From Stanieria cyanosphaera PCC 7437 (GTDB lineage Bacteria > Cyanobacteriota > Cyanobacteriia > Cyanobacteriales > Xenococcaceae): a DNA stretch of 64,000 nucleotides. The notes below the pieces were generated by a model. The model was not told the origin of the DNA. It saw nothing but the letters and a program-made list of their open reading frames with translations, and searched no databases. Below, in pieces: positions 47,996 through 58,288 of the stretch (its first letter is position 1; each line of letters begins with the position of its first letter). The position numbers and the translations under genes were made by a program. Where the stretch lies: positions 3,740,501 to 3,804,500 of the forward strand of contig NC_019748.1 of NCBI RefSeq assembly GCF_000317575.1, read 5' to 3'.

Positions 47996-49327
47996 CTAAT
48001 CTGATTGAGTAATAGCTAATTCTGCTTTAAGGTAATCAATAAACTGTCTAGCAGTACGTCCAGAACGTCCATTATGACGAGTAGCCCATTGTTTAGCACG
48101 AAATTCTAATTGTTCTTGAGGAAAATTAATGTTGGCTTGTTGAGCTAAATGTTTAATAATTTGTAAGTAAGTATCTTGATTAGCGGGTTCAAAAGTTAAA
48201 GTTAAACCAAAGCGATCGCTAAAGGATAATTTTTCTTGTACAGTATCCCAAGCGTGAACTTCATCATTATCACTTAATTTAGGGCGATCGCTAAAAAATT
48301 CTCTAATTAAATGTCGTCGATTAGAAGTAGCATAAACAACTGTGTTATTTGCTTTGGCAGTTAAACTTCCTTCTAAAACTACTTTAAGAGCTTTAAAAGC
48401 ATCATCGTCTTCTTCAAAGGATAAGTCATCGACAAAGATAATAAATTTTTGAGGTAAATTGCGTACTTGTTCAACAATTAAAGGTAACTCTTTTAGTTCT
48501 GATTTACTTACTTCAATTAATCTTAGTCCTGCTTGACTGTATTTAGTTAATAAGCCTTTAACTAAAGAAGATTTTCCTGAACCTCGACTTCCATATAATA
48601 AAACGTGCAAAGCAGGATAACCAGCCAAAAGAAATTCGGTATTTTTGATAAGGGCTTCTTTTTGTAAATCGTAACCAACAATAGTAGTTAACTCAACTAG
48701 ATCGGGATTAGAAATTCCTAATAATTTTCCTTCTTGCCAGCGTAAAGCATGATATTGAGCAAAAATTCCAGTACCGTGCTGACAATAATAATTAGCTAAA
48801 TCTGATATAGCTTCTGCCCAGTCGTGGTGATGGTGTAAAAAAGTAGCAAGAGAAGTTTCTAATTGCCAGGAAATAGGAGTAAAAGCCGATTGAGAAGCAA
48901 CTTGTACCCACTTACTCAAATATTTGCTGTCGTATTGACAAATTTGCTGAAGTATTCGGAGATCGTGTTTAACTGCGTCAATTAAAGCGGAAGGTAACTT
49001 TTCTAGAGGAGTTGTTTGGATTTGTTGAGTGAAGGGATTATGATCCAAAAGTATTTGAGTAATCAAATAATCTTGCCAGCTTTGATTGTGTGCTGCTAAA
49101 GTTCTAAACCAATAACCATAAACTTGTAGACAATCTAGGGCTGTTCTGGGTGCGATCGCTTTTGGTGCAGTGAAGATATCATTATTATTAAAATCTTTAG
49201 ATAAGGTTTTAAGAAGAGAAATAAAAACTTGACCTACTTCATGATCAAAGACAGATTGATAGATTAACAGTGATGCTATTTGCTGGAGTAAGGATTGACT
49301 GGTAGTGAAAGACGAAGATTCGTTCAT
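47996..49327 (-). CDS. DUF815 family ATP-binding (AAA) protein
   Basis: 443 residues. The C-terminal half is a P-loop ATPase: LYGSRGSGKSSLVKGLL (near residue 246), Walker B FIIFVDDLSFEEDD, and VVYATSNRRHLI as sensor 1. The segment GYDLQKEALIKNTEFLLAG just before it is typical of DUF815. The N-terminal half is helical and unassigned. Function of the family is unknown; its ATPase part resembles DnaC/IstB-like loaders. Single gene. Confidence 0.88.
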   Translation of the reverse strand: MNESSSFTTSQSLLQQIASLLIYQSVFDHEVGQVFISLLKTLSKDFNNNDIFTAPKAIAPRTALDCLQVYGYWFRTLAAHNQSWQDYLITQILLDHNPFTQQIQTTPLEKLPSALIDAVKHDLRILQQICQYDSKYLSKWVQVASQSAFTPISWQLETSLATFLHHHHDWAEAISDLANYYCQHGTGIFAQYHALRWQEGKLLGISNPDLVELTTIVGYDLQKEALIKNTEFLLAGYPALHVLLYGSRGSGKSSLVKGLLTKYSQAGLRLIEVSKSELKELPLIVEQVRNLPQKFIIFVDDLSFEEDDDAFKALKVVLEGSLTAKANNTVVYATSNRRHLIREFFSDRPKLSDNDEVHAWDTVQEKLSFSDRFGLTLTFEPANQDTYLQIIKHLAQQANINFPQEQLEFRAKQWATRHNGRSGRTARQFIDYLKAELAITQSD

Positions 49328-49394
49328 CAGTAGTTACTGCTCGTTAAAATTTCAATTGGCTTCGCTTTTGGTAATAATTCTCCAGAATCATAAA

Positions 49395-49425
49395 TGGCGA
49401 CGAAGTGTCAGTTTATTCGTCGCCA
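49395..49425 (-). terminator. Probable psbX terminator
   Basis: Perfect 10-bp stem TGGCGACGAA (49395-49404) and TTCGTCGCCA (49416-49425), 11-base loop. On the minus strand it lies about 40 bases after the psbX stop and is followed by TTTATG, a modest T-run. Confidence 0.6.
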
Positions 49426-49462
49426 GAGCGTAAATTTTTATTTACCTAATGATACTTTAAGC

Positions 49463-49582
49463 TTAAGAGCGTCTAATTTGATCGCTTTGACTTAGAATCA
49501 GTAAAGCTGCTACCGCGGGAATAACCACAACTAAAGCCCCAGCTAATAAACTCCATAAAAAGTTTGCTAATGAAGGAGTCAT
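49463..49582 (-). CDS. psbX: Photosystem II protein PsbX
   Basis: 39 residues, too short for usual ORF cut-offs. It reads MTPSLANFLWSLLAGALVVV, then a continuation of the single membrane helix and the basic tail SQSDQIRRS. The opening MTPSLANFLWSL is the conserved PsbX start. PsbX is a small thylakoid subunit near cytochrome b559 and the QB side of photosystem II. An AGGAGT-like Shine-Dalgarno is not obvious upstream. A hairpin terminator follows. Confidence 0.92.
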   Translation of the reverse strand: MTPSLANFLWSLLAGALVVVIPAVAALLILSQSDQIRRS

Positions 49583-49619
49583 AATTTTTAAATCCTTTTT
49601 ATTTGCTATAGATAATTCA

Positions 49620-49680
49620 GTTCATGAGGGGGTCTCCTCGACCTCTAAAGGCAAGGCATAGGCAACGCCCCGTTAATAAT
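49620..49680. repeat. GC-rich repeat relic in psbX-yggT divergent region
   Basis: A GC-rich patch (GAGGGGGTCTCCTCGACC to GCAACGCCCCG) in AT-rich DNA. The minus strand reads GGGGCGTTGCCTATGCC, a wording I recall as a dispersed cyanobacterial repeat. It lies upstream of psbX. Confidence 0.45.
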
Positions 49681-49743
49681 TCTAAAAGTTTTTTTGCCTA
49701 AACTAAAGTTTAGTTTCAATTAAATTTTTATAGAGTTAAATTT

Positions 49744-49765
49744 ATCACGCTTTTTTAAGCGTGAT
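49744..49765. promoter_or_regulatory. Inverted repeat between psbX and yggT
   Basis: Perfect 9-bp arms ATCACGCTT (49744-49752) and AAGCGTGAT (49757-49765) with loop TTTT. Located in the divergent promoter region; it could be a leader hairpin or an operator. Confidence 0.4.
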
Positions 49766-49856
49766 CGCTTAGTTTTTACTAAACCTCTAGACAACGATAC
49801 AATAAACATTAAAGTAATTTACATTCTGTAACATTGCCAAAATTAAAAGATTAATT

Positions 49857-50150
49857 ATGGATGTTTCTAGTTTAAGTGTTTTGTTTTTAAATCTTGGTTT
49901 AGGTTTGCTGACTATTTTATTTATTTTCCGAATCGTTTTAACTTGGTATCCTCAAATAAATTTAAATAGTCTTCCTTTTAGTTTAGTCGCATTACCGACA
50001 GAACCATTGCTAAAACCTTTGAGAAAGATAGTAGCTCCCCTTGGTGGTGTAGATATCACCCCCATTATTTGGGTAGGTATCTGTACATTATTACGGGAAA
50101 TACTACTAGGACAACAAGGATTAATTACAATGGCATTGCATACCCACTAG
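49857..50150 (+). CDS. YggT/Ycf19 family membrane protein
   Basis: 97 residues with two hydrophobic spans: LGLGLLTILFIFRIVLTWYP near the N-terminus and PIIWVGICTLLREILLG near the C-terminus. Between them lies the conserved VALPTEPLLKPLRKIVAPLGG segment of the YggT family. Cyanobacterial and plastid members (Ycf19/CCB3-like) are linked to thylakoid or nucleoid organisation and cytochrome b6 haem attachment in other species; the role here is not certain. It is divergent from psbX and convergent with accC, 14 bases apart. Confidence 0.88.
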   Translation: MDVSSLSVLFLNLGLGLLTILFIFRIVLTWYPQINLNSLPFSLVALPTEPLLKPLRKIVAPLGGVDITPIIWVGICTLLREILLGQQGLITMALHTH

Positions 50151-50164
50151 CGATCGCGCAAAGC

Positions 50165-51508
50165 TTACATTAGGTGTTCTTGGATAAAATTGGTATAGAC
50201 TTTTCCTGCCAAAAAAGCAGGGTGGTCTAAAATTTTTTGGTGAAAGCCAATTGTCGTAGGAACTCCTGTGATCGCACATTCCCTTAACGCTCTTTTCATT
50301 CGTTTAATAGCTACTTCCCGATTTTCCCCCCAGACAATTAATTTGCCAATTAAAGAATCATAGTAAGCTGGAATTTCATAATCAGTATAGACATGAGAAT
50401 CCATTCTTACTCCTGGACCGCCAGGAGGCAAATAGGCACTAATTCTACCAGGATGAGGACGAAAATTATAAGCAGGATCTTCCGCATTAATGCGACATTC
50501 AATAGCATGACCCCGCAATTCAACTTGTTGTTGATTGAGCCGTAACTTCTCTCCTTGAGCGATGCGAATTTGTTCGGCAATTAAATCCAAACCTGTAATT
50601 ACTTCAGTCACTGGATGTTCTACCTGAATCCGAGTATTCATTTCCATAAAATAGAAATCACCAGACTCATCCACCAAAAACTCTACCGTTCCTGCACCGA
50701 CATAATTAATCGATTTAGCTGCTTTGACCGCAGCTTCTCCCATTTTGAGCCGTAACTCTGGAGTAAGAGCCACACTGGGAGCTTCTTCTAATAATTTCTG
50801 GTGACGGCGTTGAATAGAACAATCTCTCTCACCCAGATGAATCACATTACCATGACTATCGGCTAAAATTTGAAATTCGATGTGACGAGGACAACTAATA
50901 AATTTTTCTAAATAAACGCCTCCATTCCCAAATGCAGCTTCTGCTTCTCCTTGAGCAGCTTGAAATAATCTAGTTAATTCACTTTCATCTTGAACCAAAC
51001 GCATTCCTCGTCCACCACCTCCAGCAGTAGCCTTAATCATGACGGGATAACCAATTGCCGCTGCTACTATGAGTGCTTCTTGTTCGTCTCTCAATAAACC
51101 TTGACTGCCTGGGATAGTTGGTACTCCTGCCATTTGCATCGTTTTTTTGGCAGTAGATTTATCTCCCATTGCCAGAATTGCTTCTTTGCTAGGACCTATA
51201 AAAGTAAGTTGATGGTCGGCACAAATTTCTGCAAAACGAGCATTTTCGGCTAAGAAACCGTAACCTGGATGAATCGCTGTAGCATTACGAGTTAGAGCAG
51301 CAGCAATAATGTTAGGAATATTAAGATAACTTTTACCAGAAACAGGAGGACCAATACAGACACTTTCATCAGCTAACTGAACGTGAAGGGCTTGACGGTC
51401 AATAGTAGAATGTACTGCTACAGTAGCAATGCCCATTTCTGCACAAGTATGTAAGATTCTCAGGGCAATTTCTCCCCGATTAGCAATCAGAATTTTAGAA
51501 AACTGCAT
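50165..51508 (-). CDS. accC: Acetyl-CoA carboxylase biotin carboxylase subunit
   Basis: 447 residues, normal for AccC. The sequence begins [19 protein letters not shown]; the ATP-grasp glycine loop is [13 protein letters not shown], then [25 protein letters not shown] and the catalytic [14 protein letters not shown]. It carboxylates biotin on the carrier protein AccB as the first step of fatty acid synthesis. As in other cyanobacteria it is not next to accB. Confidence 0.97.
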   Translation of the reverse strand: MQFSKILIANRGEIALRILHTCAEMGIATVAVHSTIDRQALHVQLADESVCIGPPVSGKSYLNIPNIIAAALTRNATAIHPGYGFLAENARFAEICADHQLTFIGPSKEAILAMGDKSTAKKTMQMAGVPTIPGSQGLLRDEQEALIVAAAIGYPVMIKATAGGGGRGMRLVQDESELTRLFQAAQGEAEAAFGNGGVYLEKFISCPRHIEFQILADSHGNVIHLGERDCSIQRRHQKLLEEAPSVALTPELRLKMGEAAVKAAKSINYVGAGTVEFLVDESGDFYFMEMNTRIQVEHPVTEVITGLDLIAEQIRIAQGEKLRLNQQQVELRGHAIECRINAEDPAYNFRPHPGRISAYLPPGGPGVRMDSHVYTDYEIPAYYDSLIGKLIVWGENREVAIKRMKRALRECAITGVPTTIGFHQKILDHPAFLAGKVYTNFIQEHLM

Positions 51509-51662
51509 ATGAAAGTGAATTTGATGATAGTCATGTATTAGGATAAATGGTTTTATTCCCTCAAAAAAAAATTATTGCATCGAGATGGGACAGTTCAAAG
51601 TAAAAGACTAAAAAGGAATTAGATTAAATTTCAGTTATGGTTAAATCTGAAGTCGGGGGGTC

Positions 51663-51899
51663 TCAGCTTTGCTGAGTCAAAGAGCGATCGCTACTCCAAG
51701 CCCACCAAGCCGTATCACATTCACACCAATAAAATTCTTGCCATTTGCGCTGATAATTTTCAACAGTCACAGGAGCGCGACGATTGAGCCACACCGCTTT
51801 GGCGCAAGCAGCATTAGCTTTACAAGTTGGACAACCAAAAGGTACAGCATGAATGGCTCTTTCTGTCCATTGAGGAGGAGTTAAGTCAAAAGCATCCAT
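51663..51899 (-). CDS. Small Cys-rich protein, probable zinc ribbon
   Basis: 78 residues. Cysteine pairs in FGCPTCKANAACAKA and YWCECDTAW suggest a metal-binding ribbon; the rest is rich in Trp and Arg (VENYQRKWQEF). Similar short proteins occur in cyanobacteria without a named function. No partner gene is adjacent. Confidence 0.65.
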   Translation of the reverse strand: MDAFDLTPPQWTERAIHAVPFGCPTCKANAACAKAVWLNRRAPVTVENYQRKWQEFYWCECDTAWWAWSSDRSLTQQS

Positions 51900-52019
51900 A
51901 AAAGATTAATTAGCAAGCAACAGATGATCTTAGCTTATTTTAATCATCTTGTTTTCTGGTGGTTAATTATATTTTTTCTAAATAAGATTTTGTTCTACTG
52001 TTCTATAAAACTTATCCAT
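51900..52019. other. Short AT-rich spacer
   Basis: No gene seen; it leads into transposon debris. Confidence 0.4.
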
Positions 52020-52258
52020 ATAGGTTGTCGGCAACTACTAGTCCACAGGCGCACCGAACACTTGCTAATGTCGGGGAACCCACCAACGCAGTGTCCTTAA
52101 TTCGGGGCGAAGCAACCCTACTTGTTATAACTTCTTCAGGTGCATTAGCTAAATTGATAGCAGCTTAGTCCCTATCTTCAGTATGACCGCAGTTAGGGTA
52201 AACAAACAGTATCTTTCAGTTTTAATCCTGAATGTGTGTTATTGCACTTTCTACTATA
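52020..52258 (-). pseudogene. tnpB (IS200/IS605 OrfB) C-terminal relic
   Basis: Reading the minus strand from 52258 gives YSRKCNNTHSGLKLKDTVC, then after a one-base shift YPNCGHTEDRD, a stop in place of Asn, and AAINLANAPEEV. This is the zinc-ribbon and last RuvC-like motif (D-R-D-x-N-A-A-x-N) of TnpB. One frameshift and one nonsense change plus loss of everything upstream make it dead. The tail continues to about 52020 into a GC-rich segment. Confidence 0.8.
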
Positions 52259-52324
52259 GAAATACGAAATTGTATAATTGAAATCTCAAAAAAAGATCAT
52301 AAAGATAATTATTTGTTTAAAGAC

Positions 52325-52375
52325 ATAGCGAGCGCTCTGCACCTCGCTCCTGGGCGAGACCGCGAATGCTCTCAA
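52325..52375. repeat. GC-rich repeat relic next to cpeZ
   Basis: A short GC-rich patch (AGCGAGCGCTCTGCACC to GGGCGAGACCGCGAATGC) with short self-complementary arms CTCGC/GCGAG. It lies just after the cpeZ stop and may also serve as its transcript end. Confidence 0.4.
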
Positions 52376-52397
52376 CACTATCATGTCTCCAAATTTA

Positions 52398-53006
52398 TCA
52401 AGCTTGATTATAGTTCATCACCATTTCTAAACGAGATAAGGCACTCACAGCAGACTCACGGACATAAGGATCGACCGATTCATCATTGGTTAATTGAGTT
52501 AAAGTTTCTATGGCTCTAGGATCACCCATTGAACCTAAAGCATTAAGAATCGTTACAGCGATCGCAACATTATCAGTTGTTTGTAATACTTCTAGCAAAA
52601 GATCGAGTGTAGGAGAACCAACTTCCCCCAAAGCCATAATTGCAGCAATATAAACTACAGGATTAGGATCATTAATAGCTTTTTTTAGACCTTCAATTCC
52701 TTCGCTAGGTAAAGGAACTTCTGGATAGTTAACAATAATTTGTGCTAAGGCTTTGGCGCAGCTAGAGCGGACTGTAGGATTATCGCTATTGAGTAAAGAC
52801 TCTACTAAAGGAGAAACTGCATCTGTCCCAATCACTCCTAAAGTTTTTACACTAGCTCGTCGATAGACAACATCTTCTGCTTCTAGATTGTTCATCAGGC
52901 GATGAATCGTTGTTTCATCCCTAACTTCTGCTATTTCTAGCATGGCTCGTTTCCGTAGATTAGGGTTGGGATGTTTTAATTGTTCAAACAAAGAATCAAG
53001 CGTCAT
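52398..53006 (-). CDS. cpeZ: HEAT-repeat phycoerythrin chaperone, CpeZ-like
   Basis: 202 residues, about five HEAT-type repeats: HPNPNLRKRAMLEIAEV, VVYRRASVKTLGVIG, NPTVRSSCAKALAQI, NPVVYIAAIMALGEVG and DPYVRESAVSALSRLE. This is the size and style of CpeZ, which works with the bilin lyase CpeY and other CpeS/CpeF proteins to attach phycoerythrobilin to, and fold, phycoerythrin subunits. It directly follows cpeA on the same strand, supporting the call. A generic PBS-lyase HEAT protein is the alternative. Confidence 0.8.
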   Translation of the reverse strand: MTLDSLFEQLKHPNPNLRKRAMLEIAEVRDETTIHRLMNNLEAEDVVYRRASVKTLGVIGTDAVSPLVESLLNSDNPTVRSSCAKALAQIIVNYPEVPLPSEGIEGLKKAINDPNPVVYIAAIMALGEVGSPTLDLLLEVLQTTDNVAIAVTILNALGSMGDPRAIETLTQLTNDESVDPYVRESAVSALSRLEMVMNYNQA

Positions 53007-53039
53007 GAATTTAATCTAATTTTACAATCACAATAACTA

Positions 53040-53097
53040 GAGACTCTCAGGCTGGAACTTTAACTATTTGAAGCCAAAGCAACAGACTAAGAGTCTC
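53040..53097 (-). promoter_or_regulatory. Hairpin in the cpeA-cpeZ gap
   Basis: An 8-bp stem GAGACTCT (53040-53047) and AGAGTCTC (53090-53097) with a 42-base loop, in the 141-base gap between cpeA and cpeZ. It may attenuate read-through or stabilise the abundant cpeBA message. No T-run follows on the minus strand. Confidence 0.45.
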
Positions 53098-53147
53098 CAT
53101 TAGCGGATAAGCATCAAGACCAATCAGCTTACTTACAACAACTATGC

Positions 53148-53720
<573 letters not shown>

Positions 53721-53741
53721 TCATTAATTAAGGGAAAAATA

Positions 53742-54332
<591 letters not shown>

Positions 54333-54340
54333 TTACTGTA

Positions 54341-54463
54341 TTGGTCAATTACTCGTTTGACCAACCAATATAGAAGATAAAAGATGGAGGATACGACAGT
54401 CTCATTTATTAGAAACAAAGTAATAATCTGTAACGTTTGAGCAAATCTTGTTACACTTTGAGC
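54341..54463 (-). promoter_or_regulatory. cpeBA upstream control region: inverted and direct repeats
   Basis: A perfect inverted repeat TTGGTCAA (54341-54348) and TTGACCAA (54357-54364) lies 45-68 bases before cpeB. Further upstream is a direct repeat: GTAACGTTTGAGC (54430-54442) and GTTACACTTTGAGC (54450-54463), with the shared TTTGAGC 21 bases apart, two helical turns. Such an arrangement suits a dimeric regulator. It does not match the RcaC L-box (TTGCACA repeats). The regulator is unknown. Confidence 0.5.
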
Positions 54464-54510
54464 CAATTGCGACGGGTTTTCAAGATTCTGGCTTTTAATA
54501 TTTCTTAATA

Positions 54511-55470
54511 TTATTTTGATGATTGAGATTTGCGATAGTTTTGACAATAATTTCCTAACCAAGCTATCCCAGTTAAAGAACGAACTGGAGTTACAAATAG
54601 ATCTGTTTCTGGAAACTTGAGTGCAATTTGCTCTCCTGGTACTGATAAACCAAACCATTGCAACAAAGGAGAAAGTTGCTGAGGTTGAACTTCGATTTGA
54701 CAAAAACCATTTAACCAAGAAAGTTGATTCTGTAATGATCCTAATGCTTCGGCTCGAACTGCATTAATTGTGGTTTGAACTTCGGGAGATTCTTGCGCGA
54801 TCAATTGTTCTTGTCCAGTTCCCAAGCCTACTGCTAATTCAACACTTTCATAGAACATTGGCAGGATAAAATATTCAACTAATCCCACTACACCATTAAT
54901 AATAGAAACAAATTGACCAGCTTGCAGTTGAATTGTGATATCTCCATTAGTATTAGAAACTTGGACTAATCCTGCTGGACTATTAGTAAGAACTCCAATC
55001 AAAGAAGCATTGCGATTAGGATCGTGTTGTAAAAAAAGAGCCGTTCCCTGGGATTGAACTTTTGCTTCTGGAGTTGTAATAATACTTTGTCCTTGTCCTG
55101 GACGAATCATCATTAAAGCTGCACCACTATCCAACTCAAAGTTACGTTTACCTGGAGGAAAGCGAAAAATTGTTCCTGCACCAGTTCTAACTAATGTCCC
55201 TTCATTAAAAAGTAATTCTGCACGAGAATTAGCTCCTGTACGAACGGCATCTTGAGGAACAATTGCTTCTCCTTGTTGAGCGGGATTCCAGCTAGGTTGA
55301 TTTTGACGACTAAGATCGACTTGGTTACGAACCTTATATAGTTCAGCACGCTTGAGAACAGATTGAGCAGAAACAGGTTTAATTAACAAGCTAGCTATGA
55401 TAATGCCAATAGCTAGTTTTTGTAAAAGGCTAAAAACTTTTTTGGTAGTCAATTGAGCAAACCCCTGCAT
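54511..55470 (-). CDS. Secreted FecR-domain protein
   Basis: 319 residues. A signal peptide (LLQKLAIGIIIASLLIKPVSAQ) is followed by a FecR-type beta-helical domain: GEAIVPQDAVRTGANSRAEL, then GTIFRFPPGKRNF and GQSIITTPEAKVQSQGT. Such domains, when not part of an anti-sigma factor, often sit in exported proteins of unknown role. The C-terminal 100 residues are unassigned. It ends about 214 bases before cpeB on the same strand; a functional link to phycoerythrin is not suggested. Confidence 0.82.
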   Translation of the reverse strand: MQGFAQLTTKKVFSLLQKLAIGIIIASLLIKPVSAQSVLKRAELYKVRNQVDLSRQNQPSWNPAQQGEAIVPQDAVRTGANSRAELLFNEGTLVRTGAGTIFRFPPGKRNFELDSGAALMMIRPGQGQSIITTPEAKVQSQGTALFLQHDPNRNASLIGVLTNSPAGLVQVSNTNGDITIQLQAGQFVSIINGVVGLVEYFILPMFYESVELAVGLGTGQEQLIAQESPEVQTTINAVRAEALGSLQNQLSWLNGFCQIEVQPQQLSPLLQWFGLSVPGEQIALKFPETDLFVTPVRSLTGIAWLGNYCQNYRKSQSSK

Positions 55471-55687
55471 AAAAAAAAGTCAGCAGACGTATTGAGATGG
55501 TGAGGTCGATATTTAACCTAAGCATTAACTAAATTTTCTGCATAAATAAAATTAAGCAGACATATCAATAAATGAAAGGTTATTACCAGATACCGCATTC
55601 CACCTTAACAATAAATAATAAGTTTCTACAAGCGGTTATCTATTGATGTTTCAAGATTTACTATTTTTTAACGGAGTAGTTACAACC

Positions 55688-56017
55688 ATGTTTACCAAAC
55701 AGTCTTTATTCTTAATTCCAGTTTTGATCATTGTTTCTGCTGGAGTAGCTAGTGCCAATAATATCGAAGTCAAAAATGGTCATACACAAGTTTCTATCGG
55801 TAATAACGGCATCAATATTAGAAATAACCCTTCTCCTTCTTTGATAGATCGCCTAATCAATTGGCGCGGTACACGTTCTACTTCTACTTCTTCTCAATCT
55901 CAAGTTTCTAGCTCTAGCAAATGTAGCCAAAGTAGTTCTACTTACAGCAGTAACCGTAGTACAGGTGGTGGCGTAATTAGAAGTAGTTCTTCTGCTACTA
56001 CTACCACTTGTAGATAG
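55688..56017 (+). CDS. Small secreted Ser/Thr-rich protein
   Basis: 109 residues from the ATG at 55688; an ATG at 55643 would add 15. A signal peptide (FLIPVLIIVSAGVASAN) precedes about 30 residues rich in Asn and Gly, then a tail dominated by Ser and Thr (SSQSQVSSSSKCSQSSS, then SSSSATTTTC). Two cysteines in the tail might form a disulfide. No family is known to me. Low-complexity exported proteins like this often evolve fast. Confidence 0.6.
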   Translation: MFTKQSLFLIPVLIIVSAGVASANNIEVKNGHTQVSIGNNGINIRNNPSPSLIDRLINWRGTRSTSTSSQSQVSSSSKCSQSSSTYSSNRSTGGGVIRSSSSATTTTCR

Positions 56018-56234
56018 TGCTTGTTAATTTACACTTACTTCTCTTTTCTCTATTTCCCTCAGTTGCGATCGCAAAGGACTTGACTAACAATTGTTTTAAT
56101 TTATAAAAATCAATCCTAAATTAATATTTATAGATTAAATACTATGTTTAACTTAGAAAAAAATCGTGTTTAACTGTTTACAAAATTTAATATAATGATC
56201 CCATCCACGATATTAAGTATTTTTGCTCATTGTC

Positions 56235-57920
56235 ATGATAGCGGATCAATTTCCCTGGCTTACCGCGATCGCTCTACTACCACTACTCGCTTCTTTAGCG
56301 ATTCCCTTTTTACCCGATAAAGAAGGCAAACGTGTACGCTGGTATGCTTTGAGTGTAGGCGTTGCAGACTTTGTTTTAATGTGTTTTGTATTTTGGCAAC
56401 ATTACGATCCTAGTAATGCCGAATTTCAAATTGTAGATAATTTTAATTGGATGCCTCAGTTAGGAATGAACTGGGCAGTTTCGGTTGATGGGTTGTCTGC
56501 TCCGTTGGTACTATTAGCAGGTTTTGTTACTAGCCTATCAATTCTTTCTGCTTGGCAAGTTGATCGCAAACCTCGTCTATTTTATTTTTTAATGCTGGTA
56601 TTGTATTCAGCACAAATCGGCGTGTTTATCGCGCAAGATATTCTGCTCTTTTTCATTATGTGGGAAATAGAGCTAGTGCCAGTGTATCTTTTAGTTTCGA
56701 TTTGGGGTGGAGAAAAACGTCGTTATGCAGCTACTAAATTTTTGCTCTACACCGCAGCAGCTTCAATCTTTATTTTAGTAGCCGGTTTAGCAATGGCTTT
56801 TTACGGCAATAATGTTACCTTTGATCTTGCCGAATTAGGATTAAAAGATTATCCCCTTGCTTTAGAATTACCACTGTATGCAGGATTATTAATTGCGTTT
56901 GGGGTTAAATTAGCGATTTTCCCTCTTCATACTTGGTTACCCGATGCTCATGGTGAAGCTTCTGCACCTGTTTCGATGATTTTAGCTGGTGTACTTTTAA
57001 AAATGGGTGGATACGGTTTAATTCGCCTCAATTTAGAAGTATTGCCTGATGCTCACGTTTATTTCGCACCGATTCTCGCTACTTTGGGTGTGGTAAATAT
57101 TATTTATGGCGCGTTTAGTTCTTTTGGGCAATCGAATATGAAACGTCGCCTAGCTTATTCATCAGTTTCTCACATGGGTTTTGTTTTGTTAGGCATTGCT
57201 TCTTTTACTGACTTAGGAATCAGTGGAGCAATGTTACAAATGCTTTCCCACGGTTTGATTGCAGCAGTCTTATTCTTCCTAACAGGAGTTACTTATGATC
57301 GCACTCATACTTTATTTATGGATAAAATGGGTGGTTTAGCTCAAGCAATGCCGAAAGTATTTGCTCTGTTTACCGTTGGTGCGATGGCATCTCTAGCGTT
57401 GCCTGGAATGAGCGGTTTTGCTAGTGAACTTGCTGTGTTTGTAGGAGTAGCTACAAGCGATATCTATAGTTCTACTTTCCGTACGGTAACTGTGATTCTG
57501 GCAGCAGTGGGATTAATCCTCACACCGATTTATTTACTCTCAATGCTTAGACAGGTATTTTACCAATCTCATACAGCACCAGCGTGTATTTTAGAAGATA
57601 CGAGTTTAAAAAATAAAAATAACGATCAAGCAGTTTGTTTTGGCACAAATTGTGTCTTACCAGCGGATGCACATTTTAGTGATGCTAAACCAAGAGAAAT
57701 ATTTATTGCTGCTTGTTTTCTAATTATGATTATTGGGATTGGAGTTTATCCCAAGTTTACGACTCAGATGTATGACGTAAAAACTGTTGCGATTAATACT
57801 CAGATTCGTCAATCTTATACTCAGATAGCCCAAGGTAATCCTCAAATTTACGCTCAAAAATTCTTATTTCCACAAGTTGTTGAACCTGAAATAGCAACTG
57901 TGGTGAATATTTCTAAGTAA
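56235..57920 (+). CDS. ndhD: NAD(P)H-quinone oxidoreductase subunit 4 (NdhD)
   Basis: 561 residues from the ATG at 56235; a TTG at 56223 would add four. About fourteen helices. Proton-channel signature residues are visible: [34 protein letters not shown], and [15 protein letters not shown]. It is one of the antiporter-like proton-pumping subunits of thylakoid NDH-1, used in respiration, cyclic electron flow and, in some paralogues, CO2 uptake. The start [15 protein letters not shown] resembles NdhD1/D2 types. No ndhF neighbour, so it is not part of a CO2-uptake operon. Confidence 0.93.
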   Translation: MIADQFPWLTAIALLPLLASLAIPFLPDKEGKRVRWYALSVGVADFVLMCFVFWQHYDPSNAEFQIVDNFNWMPQLGMNWAVSVDGLSAPLVLLAGFVTSLSILSAWQVDRKPRLFYFLMLVLYSAQIGVFIAQDILLFFIMWEIELVPVYLLVSIWGGEKRRYAATKFLLYTAAASIFILVAGLAMAFYGNNVTFDLAELGLKDYPLALELPLYAGLLIAFGVKLAIFPLHTWLPDAHGEASAPVSMILAGVLLKMGGYGLIRLNLEVLPDAHVYFAPILATLGVVNIIYGAFSSFGQSNMKRRLAYSSVSHMGFVLLGIASFTDLGISGAMLQMLSHGLIAAVLFFLTGVTYDRTHTLFMDKMGGLAQAMPKVFALFTVGAMASLALPGMSGFASELAVFVGVATSDIYSSTFRTVTVILAAVGLILTPIYLLSMLRQVFYQSHTAPACILEDTSLKNKNNDQAVCFGTNCVLPADAHFSDAKPREIFIAACFLIMIIGIGVYPKFTTQMYDVKTVAINTQIRQSYTQIAQGNPQIYAQKFLFPQVVEPEIATVVNISK

Positions 57921-58288
57921 GATGATTGTCTAGAGGATGGGCATTTTTGATCAAAATTACAAACTGTTCAATCAACTAATGTCCATTAACTCTCAATAAT
58001 TTAAAGTAATAGGTAATAATTTATAACTGGTAACTGGTGTACAGACGTAACATTTTACATCTCTACTGATAACTGACTCTGACTTCTGTATCATAACTGT
58101 TAAGATTTTGTTCGGTAAAAATCTCAGAGGCTAAAATAGCCGGCAGCAAAATTATCACTTGTTAATGAGTTGATAAAAAGCAGAAAAAATTGGCAAATTA
58201 AGTTCAATTAATTTAAAAAACAGCAAAATTTCTGTTTTATAGCCAATCTTTCACCTTGCTGGCTGCATCTCTTGAGGATTTTTCTAGC
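57921..58288. other. Intergenic region with dispersed repeat
   Basis: No gene seen. Contains TAACTGGTGTACAGACGT at 58031-58048, identical to a stretch at 11235-11252, followed by ACTGATAACTGACTC. An in-frame TTG for the next gene at 58256 lies here without a ribosome binding site. Confidence 0.55.

Noticed and set aside
52232-52519. 95-residue plus-strand ORF
   Set aside because: It spans the tnpB relic, a GC-rich repeat and the antisense end of cpeZ, so it is a chance reading frame.
54341-54364. Inverted repeat before cpeB as a terminator of the FecR-domain gene
   Set aside because: No T-run follows on the minus strand, and it lies close to the cpeB ribosome binding site rather than after the FecR stop.
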